Assembly: GCF_024170005.1 (NCBI RefSeq)
Contig: NZ_JALJXJ010000008.1
Location: forward strand, 124,001 to 188,000
Reading direction: 5' to 3'
DNA from: Azospirillum lipoferum
GTDB taxonomy: Bacteria > Pseudomonadota > Alphaproteobacteria > Azospirillales > Azospirillaceae
DNA: 64,000 nt
Positions 46,072 through 55,103 of the stretch are shown here, piece by piece (the first letter of the stretch is position 1; each line of letters opens with the position of its first letter). The translations under genes were made by a program, and so were the position numbers. The notes under the pieces were generated by a model that had not been told where the DNA came from, did not search any database, and saw nothing but the letters and a program-made list of their open reading frames with translations.

Positions 46072-46131
46072 AGGTACACACCAGGACCCGCAATGCGTGC
46101 AAACTGATGCTCACCGGTCCAGGTTGGTGCA
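46072..46131 (+). promoter_or_regulatory. possible integrase arm-type sites, right end
   Basis: AGGTACA at 46072 and CAGGTTGGTGCA at 46120-46131 repeat motifs found at the left island end (27990-28029) in the same orientation. They lie between the integrase start and attR, as expected for integrase arm sites and integrase autoregulation. Confidence 0.4.
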
Positions 46132-46204
46132 TGAATACCTGTTATGCATCAATGGCTTCTGCATAATGGTACAGCGATTGCTAAAGCCCTGCAGCCCATT
46201 TCCC

Positions 46205-46257
46205 CAGACTACGAATCTGAGGGTCAGGAGTTCGAATCTCTTCGGGCGCGCCATCTT
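46205..46257 (+). repeat. attR: 53-bp tRNA-Arg 3' fragment
   Basis: An exact copy of 27872-27924, the anticodon arm to the 3' end of tRNA-Arg plus TCTT, without the 5' half. It is not a functional tRNA and marks the right boundary of the island. The chromosomal sequence CCA continues after TCTT as it does behind the second tRNA-Arg. Confidence 0.92.
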
Positions 46258-46283
46258 CCAAAAATGACAGGTGCTTACGATCG

Positions 46284-46304
46284 GGCGGCCTTCTGGCCGC
46301 CTTT
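46284..46304 (+). terminator. original tRNA-Arg terminator, displaced by the island
   Basis: The 7-bp stem ggcggcc / ggccgcc with a TTCT loop, then TTTCGTGTTT. It stands immediately downstream of attR and is the chromosomal terminator that served tRNA-Arg copy 1 before integration. Confidence 0.6.
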
Positions 46305-46429
46305 CGTGTTTCTGGCCCAGGCTCGGGCCAAGTCTTCGCGTCCTGCGGGACGCGCGGCTCTGCGGAACGGGGCGGGACCGTGGCCCCGCCCATCCCTTAC
46401 CTGAGATGTTCGCCGCTGGATGTCTGCCT

Positions 46430-48547
46430 TTACGCCTGCCGGATTTCCGTCAGGAAGCCGCCGACATCGTTCTTCAGCGCTTCCGCCTGCCGGTTCATCA
46501 GCTCCGCCGCCTCCAGCACGTCGGCGGCGACGGTGCGCGACTGCTCCACCGTCTGGGCGAGGTCGGAGATGCTGGCGGAGATGCGGCCGGCGGCGGTCGC
46601 CACCTCCTGCACGTTGCGGGCGATCTCGTTGGTCGCCGCCCCCTGCTCCTCCACCGCGGCGACGATGCCGGTGGTGACGCCGTTCATCTGCCGGATCACC
46701 GTCGACACCGACCGCACGCCCTCGACGGCGTCCTGGGTCATGCTCTGGATGCGGGCGATCCGGTCGGTGATGTCCTGGGTGGCCCGTCCCGTCTGGGTGG
46801 CCAGCCCCTTGACCTCGCTGGCGACGACGGCGAAGCCCTTGCCGGCCTCTCCCGCCCGCGCCGCCTCGATGGTGGCGTTCAGCGCCAGAAGGTTGGTCTG
46901 GCCGGCGATGTCGCCGATCAGGGTGACGATGGCGCCGATGGCTTCGCTGGCTTCGGCCAGCTCGACGATGATCCTGTCGGTCCGCTCGGTCCGCTCGATG
47001 GCGTCCTGTGAAATGGTGGCGGATTCCGCCATGCGCCGGCTGATCTCGCCGATAGAGGCCGACAGCTCCTGGGCTGCCGCGGCCACGGTCTCGACGCCGG
47101 CCGAAGCCTCGTGGGCTGCGGCGGCGACGGCGCCGCTGTCGCCGGCCGACTGTTCCGAGATCCGCGTCACCGCCGCCGAGGTGCCCATCAGGTGGGCCGC
47201 CGCGGTCTCGACCGACTCCAGGCTGCTGCCGACCCGGCCGCTGAAATCGCCGCACAGCCGGTCGACGGCGGTGGTGCGTGCCGCCGCCGCGGCCTGCGCC
47301 GCGATCTGGGCCTGGACCATCTCGGCATGCTGGCGGCCGTTGTCGCGCAGGACCAGCAGCGCCTGCTGCATCCGGCCGATCTCGTCGCCGCGCCCGTCGT
47401 TCGGCAGGTCGACGTCATAATCGCGATGGGCCAGCCGGTCGATGGCCACGGTCAGGACATGGATCGGCTTGGTCACCCGGCGCCACACCAGCAGCAGACC
47501 GGCGACCGACAGCCCGATCGCCAGCGCCAGGACGGCGGACTGGATCATCAGCTGGCGCTGGGCCTGGTCGGCCTTCCAGTCGGCATGGGCAACCATCTCC
47601 TCCAGTGCTGCGTTGACCAGCGCGTTGAGCGGCGCCTGGTCGGCCGCCTCGCGCTTCACCCAGGCCTCCGCGGTGATGTCGGGCTTGCCGCCGGTGGACA
47701 GTGCGTCGAGGACGATCTTGCGCCGGGCGCCACCGGTCTCGAAGAACTTGCTTCGGGCGGCCTCGACGGCCTCGACGATCCGCTTCGACGCGTCGGGGCG
47801 CTTCGCCGCATCGGTGATGAGGGTCCAGGCGGTATCGATCCGGCCGCGCTCCTCGGCCGCCGTCAGGATTTCCGCCTGGGTCCAGGGCCGTCCCTCGCCG
47901 ATGGCGGCGCTGGCCGACAGGATTTCGGTGGAGGTGCGCAGCCGGACGACCCAGGCGGCGCGTTTCAGCGCCAGAAGCTGGTCGGTGGTCGGATCGACCA
48001 GGGCGATGCCGGCGTCGACGGCGTCGGTCGCCGCCTGCACCGCGGCCAGATAGGCGTCGGCGGTCTTCGGCCAGGACTCGACGGTGGTCCGGTCGCGCGT
48101 GGCCTTGGGCGTGCGCAGCGCGGTGTCCACCCGTCCCCGCAGGGCGTTCAGCGCGTCGTGGCTCGACCGGATCCCCGTCGCGTAGGTCCCAAATCTGGCC
48201 GGGTCGAGCCGGTCGAGCGCTGCCATGCCGGGGGCGAAGGCGGCCTCGGCCTTCGCCCGCAGGTCGGTCACCGATTTCACCGCGGCCTCGTCGGCGACGC
48301 CCTCCGCCCTCAGCGGGACCTGGGTGGTGGCGCGCTCCAGCCGCACCGAGCGCAGAGCCTCGTAAAGCTGCTGGCTGGTCGCGGCGAGCGTGGCGACGCG
48401 GCTCGCGTCACGCTCGTTGCGCGCCGCATCGACGAGGCCGGAGATGCTGGTGAAGACCGCGAGCATCCCGATCGTACCGATCACCACACTGAGAACCGCT
48501 CTGAGCGAGGTCTTTCGAAGCTGAATCATAGGCGGATCACACTTCAT
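46430..48547 (-). CDS. methyl-accepting chemotaxis protein
   Basis: A 705-residue chemoreceptor. An N-terminal membrane anchor ([20 protein letters not shown]) is followed by a large helical periplasmic sensor, then a second membrane helix near residue 345 ([19 protein letters not shown]), a HAMP domain ([24 protein letters not shown]) and the cytoplasmic signalling domain with the hairpin tip containing [20 protein letters not shown]. It signals to CheA through CheW. The sensory domain does not reveal the ligand. ATG 48529 ([10 protein letters not shown]) is an alternative start. Monocistronic. Confidence 0.93.
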   Translation of the reverse strand: MKCDPPMIQLRKTSLRAVLSVVIGTIGMLAVFTSISGLVDAARNERDASRVATLAATSQQLYEALRSVRLERATTQVPLRAEGVADEAAVKSVTDLRAKAEAAFAPGMAALDRLDPARFGTYATGIRSSHDALNALRGRVDTALRTPKATRDRTTVESWPKTADAYLAAVQAATDAVDAGIALVDPTTDQLLALKRAAWVVRLRTSTEILSASAAIGEGRPWTQAEILTAAEERGRIDTAWTLITDAAKRPDASKRIVEAVEAARSKFFETGGARRKIVLDALSTGGKPDITAEAWVKREAADQAPLNALVNAALEEMVAHADWKADQAQRQLMIQSAVLALAIGLSVAGLLLVWRRVTKPIHVLTVAIDRLAHRDYDVDLPNDGRGDEIGRMQQALLVLRDNGRQHAEMVQAQIAAQAAAAARTTAVDRLCGDFSGRVGSSLESVETAAAHLMGTSAAVTRISEQSAGDSGAVAAAAHEASAGVETVAAAAQELSASIGEISRRMAESATISQDAIERTERTDRIIVELAEASEAIGAIVTLIGDIAGQTNLLALNATIEAARAGEAGKGFAVVASEVKGLATQTGRATQDITDRIARIQSMTQDAVEGVRSVSTVIRQMNGVTTGIVAAVEEQGAATNEIARNVQEVATAAGRISASISDLAQTVEQSRTVAADVLEAAELMNRQAEALKNDVGGFLTEIRQA

Positions 48548-48908
48548 CGATGTTGACGCAGATAACGGTTGGCTGGAAGCAGGACCCGCATCTTAGGTTG
48601 AAGTCTGCTTTTTCGACTGGCAGACGTGTTTTCCGTATTTTGAATGAATGGATGGTATCCATCATCATTCATGCGGTTAATCGTTGAAAAAAACATTAAC
48701 AAATCGCCTGTTATCGCCGACGGTGTTTCGCCGTGCCTGAGGCGTCTGCATGATGAAGCTTGGTAACGACTTGTTCATAGAACGATATTGCGGAAAAGAC
48801 GGTGTCGCGATTGACATGTTTGGAAGGCGTTGTTGCCAATTCGGCAGCGCAGGCGGTGCCGGCTCCGCCCGCCGGCCGGCATGGACAGCGGGTGCGATTT
48901 TTCTGAAG

Positions 48909-49080
48909 AAAAGCGCTTGCGGGGCAGGGGGCTTCTGAGTATGTTGCGCGCCTCGACGCCGACGGCCTGCCGCCGACGCCGGGATGGAAAGATACACAGC
49001 GCGCCCGTAGCTCAGCTGGATAGAGCATCAGACTACGAATCTGAGGGTCAGGAGTTCGAATCTCTTCGGGCGCGCCATCT
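48909..49080 (+). repeat. duplicated tRNA-Arg segment, copy 2 (promoter plus gene)
   Basis: Near-exact copy of 27755-27924 with the same putative promoter: TTGCGG (48917-48922), 17 bp, TATGTT (48940-48945). It carries two extra bases just before the tRNA leader (gggatggaaagat versus gggatgaagat). Confidence 0.85.
49001..49077 (+). tRNA. tRNA-Arg (anticodon ACG), second copy
   Basis: A 77-nt cloverleaf identical to the gene at 27844-27920, with encoded CCA. Unlike copy 1 it is not occupied by an island and keeps its own terminator. Confidence 0.96.
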
Positions 49081-49120
49081 TCCAGAATATATGCCCAGCC
49101 ATAGGGCATGATCGACATGC

Positions 49121-49146
49121 AAGGCCGCCTCCGGGCGGCCTTTGTC
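49121..49146 (+). terminator. terminator of tRNA-Arg copy 2
   Basis: The 9-bp stem aaggccgcc / ggcggcctt with a TCCG loop, running into TTTGTCGTTT, about 45 bp after the tRNA. Confidence 0.7.
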
Positions 49147-49237
49147 GTTTCGGAACATCGCTTCAGAACTTCGTTGCGCTGGCGCAAGCCCCGCTGGCTC
49201 CTCTACACTCATGGCCCGCACCACTGGATGCATGGCC

Positions 49238-50188
49238 ATGCCCCGCAGCGACTTCTATCCGCCCATCGACCCGTTCCAGACCGGCACGATCGCCGTCGAC
49301 GGGATCCACACGGTCTATTGGGAGCAGGCGGGCAACCCGCGCGGCGTGCCGGTGATGTTCCTGCATGGCGGGCCGGGGGCCGGCGCCTCGCCCACCCACC
49401 GCCGCTTCTTCGATCCCGCCCATTACCGCATCATCGTGATGGACCAGCGCGGGGCCGGCCGTTCCACGCCGCTGGGCGAAACGCGCGAGAACACCACCGA
49501 AAAGCTGGTCGAGGACATCGAGACCCTGCGCCGGCATCTGGGCATCGAACGCTGGCACCTGTTCGGCGGCTCCTGGGGCTCGACGCTGGCGCTCGCCTAT
49601 GCCGAAACCCATCCGGAGCGCTGCCTCGGCCTGATCCTGCGCGGCATCTTCCTGATGCGGAAGAGCGAGATCGACTGGTTCCTCTATTCCATGCGCGTCC
49701 TCTTCCCCGAGGCATGGGTTGCCTTCGCCGGCCATATCCCGGAAGAGGAGCGCGGCGACCTGCTGGAGGCCTATTGGAAGCGGCTCGACTCGCCCGATCC
49801 GACGGTGCGCATGGCCGCCGCCCGGGTGTGGAGCATCTATGAGGGCAGCTGTTCCTCCCTGCTGCCGTCGCCCGACCTGATCGCGGCGAGCGGCGAGGAC
49901 CGCCACGCCCTGGGGCTGGCGCGGATCGAGGCGCATTACTTCCGCTCCAACCGCTTCACGCCGGAGGACAGGCTGCTGCGCGACGTCCACCGCATCCGCC
50001 ATCTGCCGGCGGTGATCGTCCAGGGCCGCTACGACATCGTCTGCCCGGTGATCTCCGCCGACGCGCTGCACCGCGCCTGGCCGGAGGCCGACTACCGCAT
50101 CGTTCCCGACGCCGGCCACTCCGCCATGGAACCCGGCATCCGCGCCGCACTCATCCAGGCGACTGAGCGGTTCAAGGAGTATCGGTGA
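49238..50188 (+). CDS. pip: prolyl aminopeptidase (alpha/beta hydrolase)
   Basis: Releases N-terminal proline from peptides. About 316 residues in the peptidase S33 fold. The oxyanion region is [10 protein letters not shown], the nucleophile Ser lies in [15 protein letters not shown], and the acid and base are in GRYDIVCPV and [18 protein letters not shown] is the typical conserved strand. The start was set at [13 protein letters not shown]. ATGs at 49232 and 49211 are also possible. Confidence 0.92.
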   Translation: MPRSDFYPPIDPFQTGTIAVDGIHTVYWEQAGNPRGVPVMFLHGGPGAGASPTHRRFFDPAHYRIIVMDQRGAGRSTPLGETRENTTEKLVEDIETLRRHLGIERWHLFGGSWGSTLALAYAETHPERCLGLILRGIFLMRKSEIDWFLYSMRVLFPEAWVAFAGHIPEEERGDLLEAYWKRLDSPDPTVRMAAARVWSIYEGSCSSLLPSPDLIAASGEDRHALGLARIEAHYFRSNRFTPEDRLLRDVHRIRHLPAVIVQGRYDIVCPVISADALHRAWPEADYRIVPDAGHSAMEPGIRAALIQATERFKEYR

Positions 50189-50267
50189 GATCCTCCCTCT
50201 CCCGTCCCGGGAGAGGGCTTTGATACTCGCCCTTGCACCCGTCCCCCACCCACCCCACACTCTGGCG

Positions 50268-51110
50268 ATGCCTGAACTTCCCGAAGTCGAAACGGTGTGC
50301 CGGGGCCTCGCTCCGCATCTCGAAGGCCGGCGGCTGGTCCGCGTGGAGCAGCGGCGGCCGAACCTGCGCACCCCCTTTCCGCCGCGCTTCTGCGAGCGGC
50401 TGACCGGGCGTGTGGTCGAGTCGGTGCGGCGGCGCGCCAAATACATCCTGATGCATCTGGACGATGGCGGCGTGCTGATCGCCCATCTCGGCATGTCCGG
50501 CCGCATGATCATCGCGCCGGAACGGCCGGACGCCTTCGACAAGCACGACCATGTGGTGTTCGAGACCGATGCCGGCACGATCGTCACCTTCAACGACGCC
50601 CGCCGCTTCGGCCTGATGGACCTGACGGTGGCCGACGCGCTGGGCGACCACCCGATGCTGCGCAACCTGGGGCCGGAGCCGCTGGGCAACGAATTCTCCG
50701 GTCCCGACCTCGCCCGTCGTCTGGCCGGCAAGATCACCCCGATCAAGGCCGCCCTGCTCGACCAGAGCATCGTCGCCGGCCTCGGCAACATCTATGTGTC
50801 GGAGGCGCTGTTCCAGTCCGGCATCCTGCCGACCCGGACCGCCGCCAGCCTGACGCCGGAAGAGGTCGACCGCCTTGCCGTCGCGGTGCGCGAGGTGCTG
50901 GAGCGCGCGATCGCCGCCGGCGGCTCCTCGCTACGCGACTACCGGCAGGCATCGGGGGAACTCGGCTATTTCCAGCACCAGTTCGCCGTCTACGACCGGG
51001 AGGGGGAGGGCTGCCCCGATTGCGACTGCGACCGCGCCCGGACGGGGGGCGTTCAGCGGATAGTACAGTCCGGCCGCTCGACTTTCTTTTGTGCGGCGCG
51101 CCAACGGTGA
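50268..51110 (+). CDS. mutM: formamidopyrimidine-DNA glycosylase with altered zinc finger
   Basis: Bifunctional DNA glycosylase/AP lyase that removes 8-oxoguanine and Fapy lesions. It has 280 residues. The N-terminal catalytic PELPEVETV, the Lys-containing [15 protein letters not shown], the helix-two-turn-helix [21 protein letters not shown] and the zinc-finger segment [16 protein letters not shown] are all present. The terminal CxxC is CAAR, so the fourth zinc Cys is Arg. An extra Cys follows the first CxxC (CPDCDC). ATG at 50268. Shares the mutM-echA-rpsT-dnaA order known in related genomes. Confidence 0.93.
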   Translation: MPELPEVETVCRGLAPHLEGRRLVRVEQRRPNLRTPFPPRFCERLTGRVVESVRRRAKYILMHLDDGGVLIAHLGMSGRMIIAPERPDAFDKHDHVVFETDAGTIVTFNDARRFGLMDLTVADALGDHPMLRNLGPEPLGNEFSGPDLARRLAGKITPIKAALLDQSIVAGLGNIYVSEALFQSGILPTRTAASLTPEEVDRLAVAVREVLERAIAAGGSSLRDYRQASGELGYFQHQFAVYDREGEGCPDCDCDRARTGGVQRIVQSGRSTFFCAARQR

Positions 51111-51122
51111 TATAGCTGGGGC

Positions 51123-51569
51123 ATGACGGCTCTACCGGCCATGCTCCGGGCGGCGTCCGCCGCTTTCCTCCTTGCCGGCCCCGCGGTCGCGGGCCTGGGG
51201 AGCTTCCTCATTCCCATTCCTCAGGCTGTCGCAGCCGATTCCGGGCCTTTCGTCCCCGGCACCACCGACGTTCCGGTGATGCCGGGGCTGGCGTCCGCCG
51301 AATCGGAACCGCTGGTCTTCGACAAGCCGGGCGGGCGGATCGTCCAGGCCGTGCTGTCGGGCGAGGTGCCGCGACAGGCGGTGCTGGCCTTCTACGACCA
51401 GACGCTGCCGCAGCTGGGCTGGCGCCGCACCGCCGACCGCGTCTTCGTCCGCGAGGGCGAGGAGCTGCGGCTGGAATTCCAGCAGACCGCCCAGCAGACC
51501 GCCCAGAAGGCCGCCCAGAATACCAAAGCCGCCGGAACCGCCGTCCGCTTCACTTTGACGCCGCGCTGA
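51123..51569 (+). CDS. secreted hypothetical protein
   Basis: A 148-residue protein with a probable signal peptide (RAASAAFLLAGPAVAGLGSF). The mature part has GGRIVQAVLSGEVPRQAVLAFYDQTLPQLGWR and an LEFQ-type strand, then a Gln/Ala repeat region (QQTAQQTAQKAAQN) before TAVRFTLTPR. I know of no function. It lies 12 bp after mutM and upstream of the enoyl-CoA hydratase. Confidence 0.8.
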   Translation: MTALPAMLRAASAAFLLAGPAVAGLGSFLIPIPQAVAADSGPFVPGTTDVPVMPGLASAESEPLVFDKPGGRIVQAVLSGEVPRQAVLAFYDQTLPQLGWRRTADRVFVREGEELRLEFQQTAQQTAQKAAQNTKAAGTAVRFTLTPR

Positions 51570-51668
51570 TCGCGGGCACACCCGCCATACTCGCGGGCAA
51601 CCCAACACCCAAACAACCACGAGTCCCGGAGGCAACCGGGCTCGCCCCATCGGGAGAGTGCTGCAACC

Positions 51669-52445
51669 ATGTCCTATGAAACCATCCTCGTCGAGACGCG
51701 CGGCCCGGTCGGGCTGATCACGCTGAACCGTCCGAAGGCGCTGAATGCCCTGTGCGACCAGCTGGTGACCGAGCTGGGCCAGGCGCTGGACGCCTTCGAG
51801 GCCGATTCCGCCATCGGCGCCATCGTCGTCACCGGGTCGGAGCGCGCCTTCGCCGCCGGCGCCGACATCAAGGAGATGGCCGGCTTCTCCTACATGGACG
51901 TCTACAACTCCAACTTCATCACCGCGAAGTGGGAACGGCTGGCCAAGTGCCGCAAGCCGACCATCGCCGCGGTCGCCGGCTTCGCGCTCGGCGGCGGCTG
52001 CGAGCTCGCCATGATGGCCGACTTCATCCTGGCCGCCGACACCGCCAAGTTCGGTCAGCCCGAGGTCACCATCGGCACCATCCCCGGCGCCGGCGGCACC
52101 CAGCGCCTGACCCGCTTCGTCGGCAAGTCCAAGGCGATGGAGATGGTCCTGACCGGCCGCATGATCGACGCCGCCGAGGCCGAGCGCTGCGGCCTCGTCT
52201 CCCGCGTCGTGCCGGCCGCCGAGCTGGTCGAGGAGGCGGTGAAGGTCGCCACCAAGATCGCCTCGCTGTCGCAGCCGGTCATCGCCATGGCCAAGGAGGC
52301 GGTCAACGCCGCCTACGAGACGACGCTGGCCGAGGGTGTCCGCTTCGAACGCCGCCTGTTCCATTCGACCTTCGCCACCGAAGACCAGAAGGAAGGCATG
52401 GCCGCCTTCGCCGAGAAGCGCCAGCCCGGCTGGAAGAACCGCTGA
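51669..52445 (+). CDS. enoyl-CoA hydratase
   Basis: Hydrates trans-2-enoyl-CoA in fatty-acid beta-oxidation. A 258-residue crotonase. The oxyanion-hole Ala/Gly lie in [10 protein letters not shown] and [15 protein letters not shown]. The two catalytic glutamates lie in [10 protein letters not shown] and [20 protein letters not shown]. The ATG at 51669 follows a purine-rich ribosome-binding site (gggagag). The gene sits in the conserved mutM-echA-rpsT-dnaA neighbourhood, probably as an independent unit. Confidence 0.93.
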   Translation: MSYETILVETRGPVGLITLNRPKALNALCDQLVTELGQALDAFEADSAIGAIVVTGSERAFAAGADIKEMAGFSYMDVYNSNFITAKWERLAKCRKPTIAAVAGFALGGGCELAMMADFILAADTAKFGQPEVTIGTIPGAGGTQRLTRFVGKSKAMEMVLTGRMIDAAEAERCGLVSRVVPAAELVEEAVKVATKIASLSQPVIAMAKEAVNAAYETTLAEGVRFERRLFHSTFATEDQKEGMAAFAEKRQPGWKNR

Positions 52446-52640
52446 GTCGTCGACTCATCCTCGACTCTGCCGCCTGGGCCGTCCCCTGCATCTTGCGGGG
52501 GATGGACCAGATCCCATCAAGATGTCGTTTAAGTACGATTAGTCAAAATCATCGGGCGTCCACGCCTTGACTCGGGGTGCGCTGCCGCGTATAAGGCGCG
52601 CTCGCATCACGACAGCCGTGTCGTTCGGAGTAGGGTTTCC

Positions 52641-52901
52641 ATGGCCAATCATAAGTCCGCTGAAAAGCGCATTCGTCAGACCGAGCGTCGCACGGAAGTC
52701 AACCGTGCCCGCATCAGCCGCATCCGTTCCTTCGTCAAGAAGGTCGAGGGTGCCATCGAGAGCGGCGACAAGTCCGCTGCCGCCGAGGCGTTCAAGTCCG
52801 CTCAGCCGGAGCTGATGCGCGGCGTGTCCAAGGGCGTGCTGCACAAGAACACCGTGTCGCGCAAGCTGTCGCGTCTGTCGGCTGCGATCAAGGCTCTCTG
52901 A
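52641..52901 (+). CDS. rpsT: 30S ribosomal protein S20
   Basis: A small basic ribosomal protein of 86 residues that binds 16S rRNA. It begins [24 protein letters not shown] and has the conserved [17 protein letters not shown] near the end. It is followed by a strong terminator. dnaA downstream in the same orientation is the usual alphaproteobacterial neighbour. Confidence 0.97.
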   Translation: MANHKSAEKRIRQTERRTEVNRARISRIRSFVKKVEGAIESGDKSAAAEAFKSAQPELMRGVSKGVLHKNTVSRKLSRLSAAIKAL

Positions 52902-52924
52902 TAGAGTCTTCATCCATTCGTTTC

Positions 52925-52960
52925 AAAAAGCCGCGCCCGTGACTCGGGGCGCGGCTTTTT
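52925..52960 (+). terminator. rpsT rho-independent terminator
   Basis: A 14-bp stem aaaaagccgcgccc / gggcgcggcttttt with an 8-base loop and an in-stem T run, 24 bp after the rpsT stop. Confidence 0.9.
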
Positions 52961-53431
52961 GCGTTTAAAGTAAATGCACGAATATCCGACAATTGTCTTA
53001 GATTGTTCTTAGGTCCGCATATGAGATTCCGGATGAGTCTTGCGGTGAATACGCATGTTTTTAACTTTTTGGGCCGTTCGCCATCTGTCCCATTGCCAGA
53101 TTTTCGCGGTCTCGTTAGACTTTTGTTCCATTCGGTCGGACGAATTGGGGTGATGCAACACTCTGTGTCCGTCTGAGCACAGCAGTGAAATACTGAAGGT
53201 CTTACGCCGGATCAGGGCTTGTTGAGTCCCGGTCGACTGCACGATCTTCTTTTACTTACAAGCTGTCACGCCTGGGGCGGGATTTACAGTCCCGTCGACT
53301 CTCGTGCGTGCTTTTTGGGTATAGTATTCCGTTCGGGGTTATCTTTGCCCGGATACTTCCGGGCGGGGGCAGACGGGTGGCTGTTCCGGTTCTCGGGGGC
53401 TGGCCGGCGGAAGGAGCGGGGGTAAGGGAGC
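52961..53431 (+). promoter_or_regulatory. dnaA upstream region, 470 bp, moderately AT-rich
   Basis: No gene is supported. The stretch must contain the dnaA promoter and leader. I scanned both strands for DnaA boxes of the TTWTNCACA type and saw none convincing, and no cluster of short repeats. So it is probably regulatory and not oriC, which in this group often lies elsewhere. Confidence 0.5.
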
Positions 53432-55003
53432 ATGTCGGTCGGCGTGTCGTTGGATCAGCAGTGGGCGCGCATTCGCGGACGCCTGAAGGAAGAGGTGGGC
53501 GAGATCGCCTACCGGAGCTGGCTTCAGCCGCTGTCCGTCGCCAGCCTGATCGGCGGCGAGGTGTGCATCGTCGTGCCCACGCGCTTCATGCGCGACTGGG
53601 TGCTGACCCACTATGCCGACCGCATCCGCGCCCTGTGGTCCGGCGAGAATCCGGAAGTCCAGTCGATCGACGTCATCGTCGCCTCCACCAACCCGCCGGC
53701 GGCCCTCGTCGCCGACAATGACGACATCGACGACGACCGCGCCGCCCAGCCCCGAGCTTTCGAACAGCGTGCCTTCGACACGCGCGGCTTCGACCAGCGC
53801 GTTGCCGAGTCTCGCCCGGCTCCCCGGCCGGCCCCGCCGCCGGGTGCCCCGCTACGCCCGTCCGAGTCCGGCTTCTCCGCCGACGCCGCACCCTCCACCG
53901 TCTACACCTCCGCCTCCTATGGCGGAGCGTCGGACGAATCGCCGACCGCCGTGCCGGCGATCCTGGAGGACCGGTCGGACCTGTCGGCCGCACTCGATCC
54001 GCGCTTCACCTTCGAGAATTTCGTCGTCGGCAAGCCGAACGAGCTGGCCCATGCCGCCGCCCGCCGTGTCGCCGACGCCACCGCCGTGACCTTCAACCCG
54101 CTGTTCCTCTATGGCGGGGTCGGGCTGGGCAAGACCCACCTGATGCACGCGCTGGCCTGGCAGATCCGCAAGAACGACCCGAACCGCAAGGTGCTGTACC
54201 TGTCGGCCGAGAAGTTCATGTACCAGTTCATCCGGGCGTTGCGCTTCAAGGACACGATGGCCTTCAAGCAGCAGTTCCGCTCGGTCGACGTGCTGATGAT
54301 CGACGACGTCCAGTTCATCAGCGGCAAGGACTCGACGCAGGAGGAGTTCTTCCACACCTTCAACGCGCTGGTCGACCAGAACCGGCAGGTCATCATCTCC
54401 GCCGACAAGAGCCCGTCCGACCTGGAAGGCATGGAGGAGCGTCTGCGCTCCCGCCTCGGCTGGGGGCTGGTCGCCGACATCCACCCGACCACCTACGAAC
54501 TGCGGCTCGGCATCCTCCAGGCCAAGGCCGACGCCCTCCAGGCCAGCATCCCGATGAAGGTGCTGGAGTTCCTCGCCCACAAGATCACGTCCAACGTGCG
54601 CGAGCTGGAAGGGGCACTGAACCGCATCGTCGCCCATGCCGAGCTGGTCGGCCGCTCCATCTCGCTGGAGACGACGCAGGAGGTGCTGCACGACCTGCTG
54701 CGCGCCAACGACCGCCGCGTCACCATCGACGAGATCCAGAAGCGGGTGGCGGAGCATTACAACATCCGCGTCGCCGACATGCATTCCGCCCGCCGCGCCC
54801 GCGCGGTGGCCCGCCCGCGCCAGATCGCCATGTATCTGGCCAAGCAGCTGACCGCCCGCTCCCTGCCGGAGATCGGCCGCAAGTTCGGTGGCCGCGACCA
54901 CACCACCGTGATGCATGCGGTCAAGAAGGTGGACGAGTTGCGCGCTACCGACCCGTCCTTCGCCGAAGACGTCGAGCTGCTGCGGCGCATGCTGGAAAGC
55001 TGA
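53432..55003 (+). CDS. dnaA: chromosomal replication initiator DnaA
   Basis: Binds DnaA boxes and melts oriC in an ATP-dependent way. It has 523 residues. Domain I is at the N-terminus (DQQWARIRGRLKEEVGEIAYRSWL). Domain II is a long Pro/Ala-rich linker (about residues 95-185). The AAA+ domain III has NPLFLYGGVGLGKTHLMHAL and LMIDDVQFISGK. The DNA-binding domain IV ends with the signature IGRKFGGRDHTTVMHAVKKV. A GGAGCGGGGG-type ribosome-binding stretch precedes the ATG. Confidence 0.98.
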   Translation: MSVGVSLDQQWARIRGRLKEEVGEIAYRSWLQPLSVASLIGGEVCIVVPTRFMRDWVLTHYADRIRALWSGENPEVQSIDVIVASTNPPAALVADNDDIDDDRAAQPRAFEQRAFDTRGFDQRVAESRPAPRPAPPPGAPLRPSESGFSADAAPSTVYTSASYGGASDESPTAVPAILEDRSDLSAALDPRFTFENFVVGKPNELAHAAARRVADATAVTFNPLFLYGGVGLGKTHLMHALAWQIRKNDPNRKVLYLSAEKFMYQFIRALRFKDTMAFKQQFRSVDVLMIDDVQFISGKDSTQEEFFHTFNALVDQNRQVIISADKSPSDLEGMEERLRSRLGWGLVADIHPTTYELRLGILQAKADALQASIPMKVLEFLAHKITSNVRELEGALNRIVAHAELVGRSISLETTQEVLHDLLRANDRRVTIDEIQKRVAEHYNIRVADMHSARRARAVARPRQIAMYLAKQLTARSLPEIGRKFGGRDHTTVMHAVKKVDELRATDPSFAEDVELLRRMLES

Positions 55004-55103
55004 AGAGCATTCGATCCACCGGTAACGGTGTGTTGCCACGCCACTATGCCATCGCGTCGTGAAGTCTGCTAGGGTCCGCGTGCACGGACTCTTCGCCGAC
55101 GAC

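Larger units (their letters stand above)
27872..46257. mobile_element. integrated genomic island in tRNA-Arg, about 18.4 kb
   Basis: Bounded by the 53-bp tRNA-derived direct repeat, with a tyrosine integrase reading away from attR at the right end and an AlpA-like regulator near it. The internal sequence is visibly more AT-rich than the flanks, and several segments (29.3-34.4 kb, 36.8-40.6 kb) have codon use unlike the core genes. Cargo: putative nucleotide/protease defence cluster, HUH-type Rep-like protein, secreted polysaccharide-lyase-like protein, membrane nuclease, serine recombinase, and many insertion-sequence remnants. No conjugation genes are seen, so it is an integrative but not self-transmissible element as it stands. 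Confidence 0.85.

Noticed and set aside
27872-46257. CRISPR array or Cas genes on the island
   Set aside because: No regularly spaced repeats with unique spacers and no Cas-like proteins were found.
46205-46257. A third functional tRNA-Arg
   Set aside because: Only the anticodon arm to the 3' end is present. The acceptor 5' strand and D arm are missing, so it is an attachment-site remnant.
51480-51530. Tandem repeat agaccgcccag in the secreted protein gene
   Set aside because: It lies inside the coding frame and encodes a Gln/Ala repeat. Not a CRISPR or satellite.
52961-53431. Possible oriC upstream of dnaA
   Set aside because: No cluster of DnaA boxes, no AT-rich 13-mer repeats, no DnaN neighbour. 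It is more likely only the dnaA promoter region.
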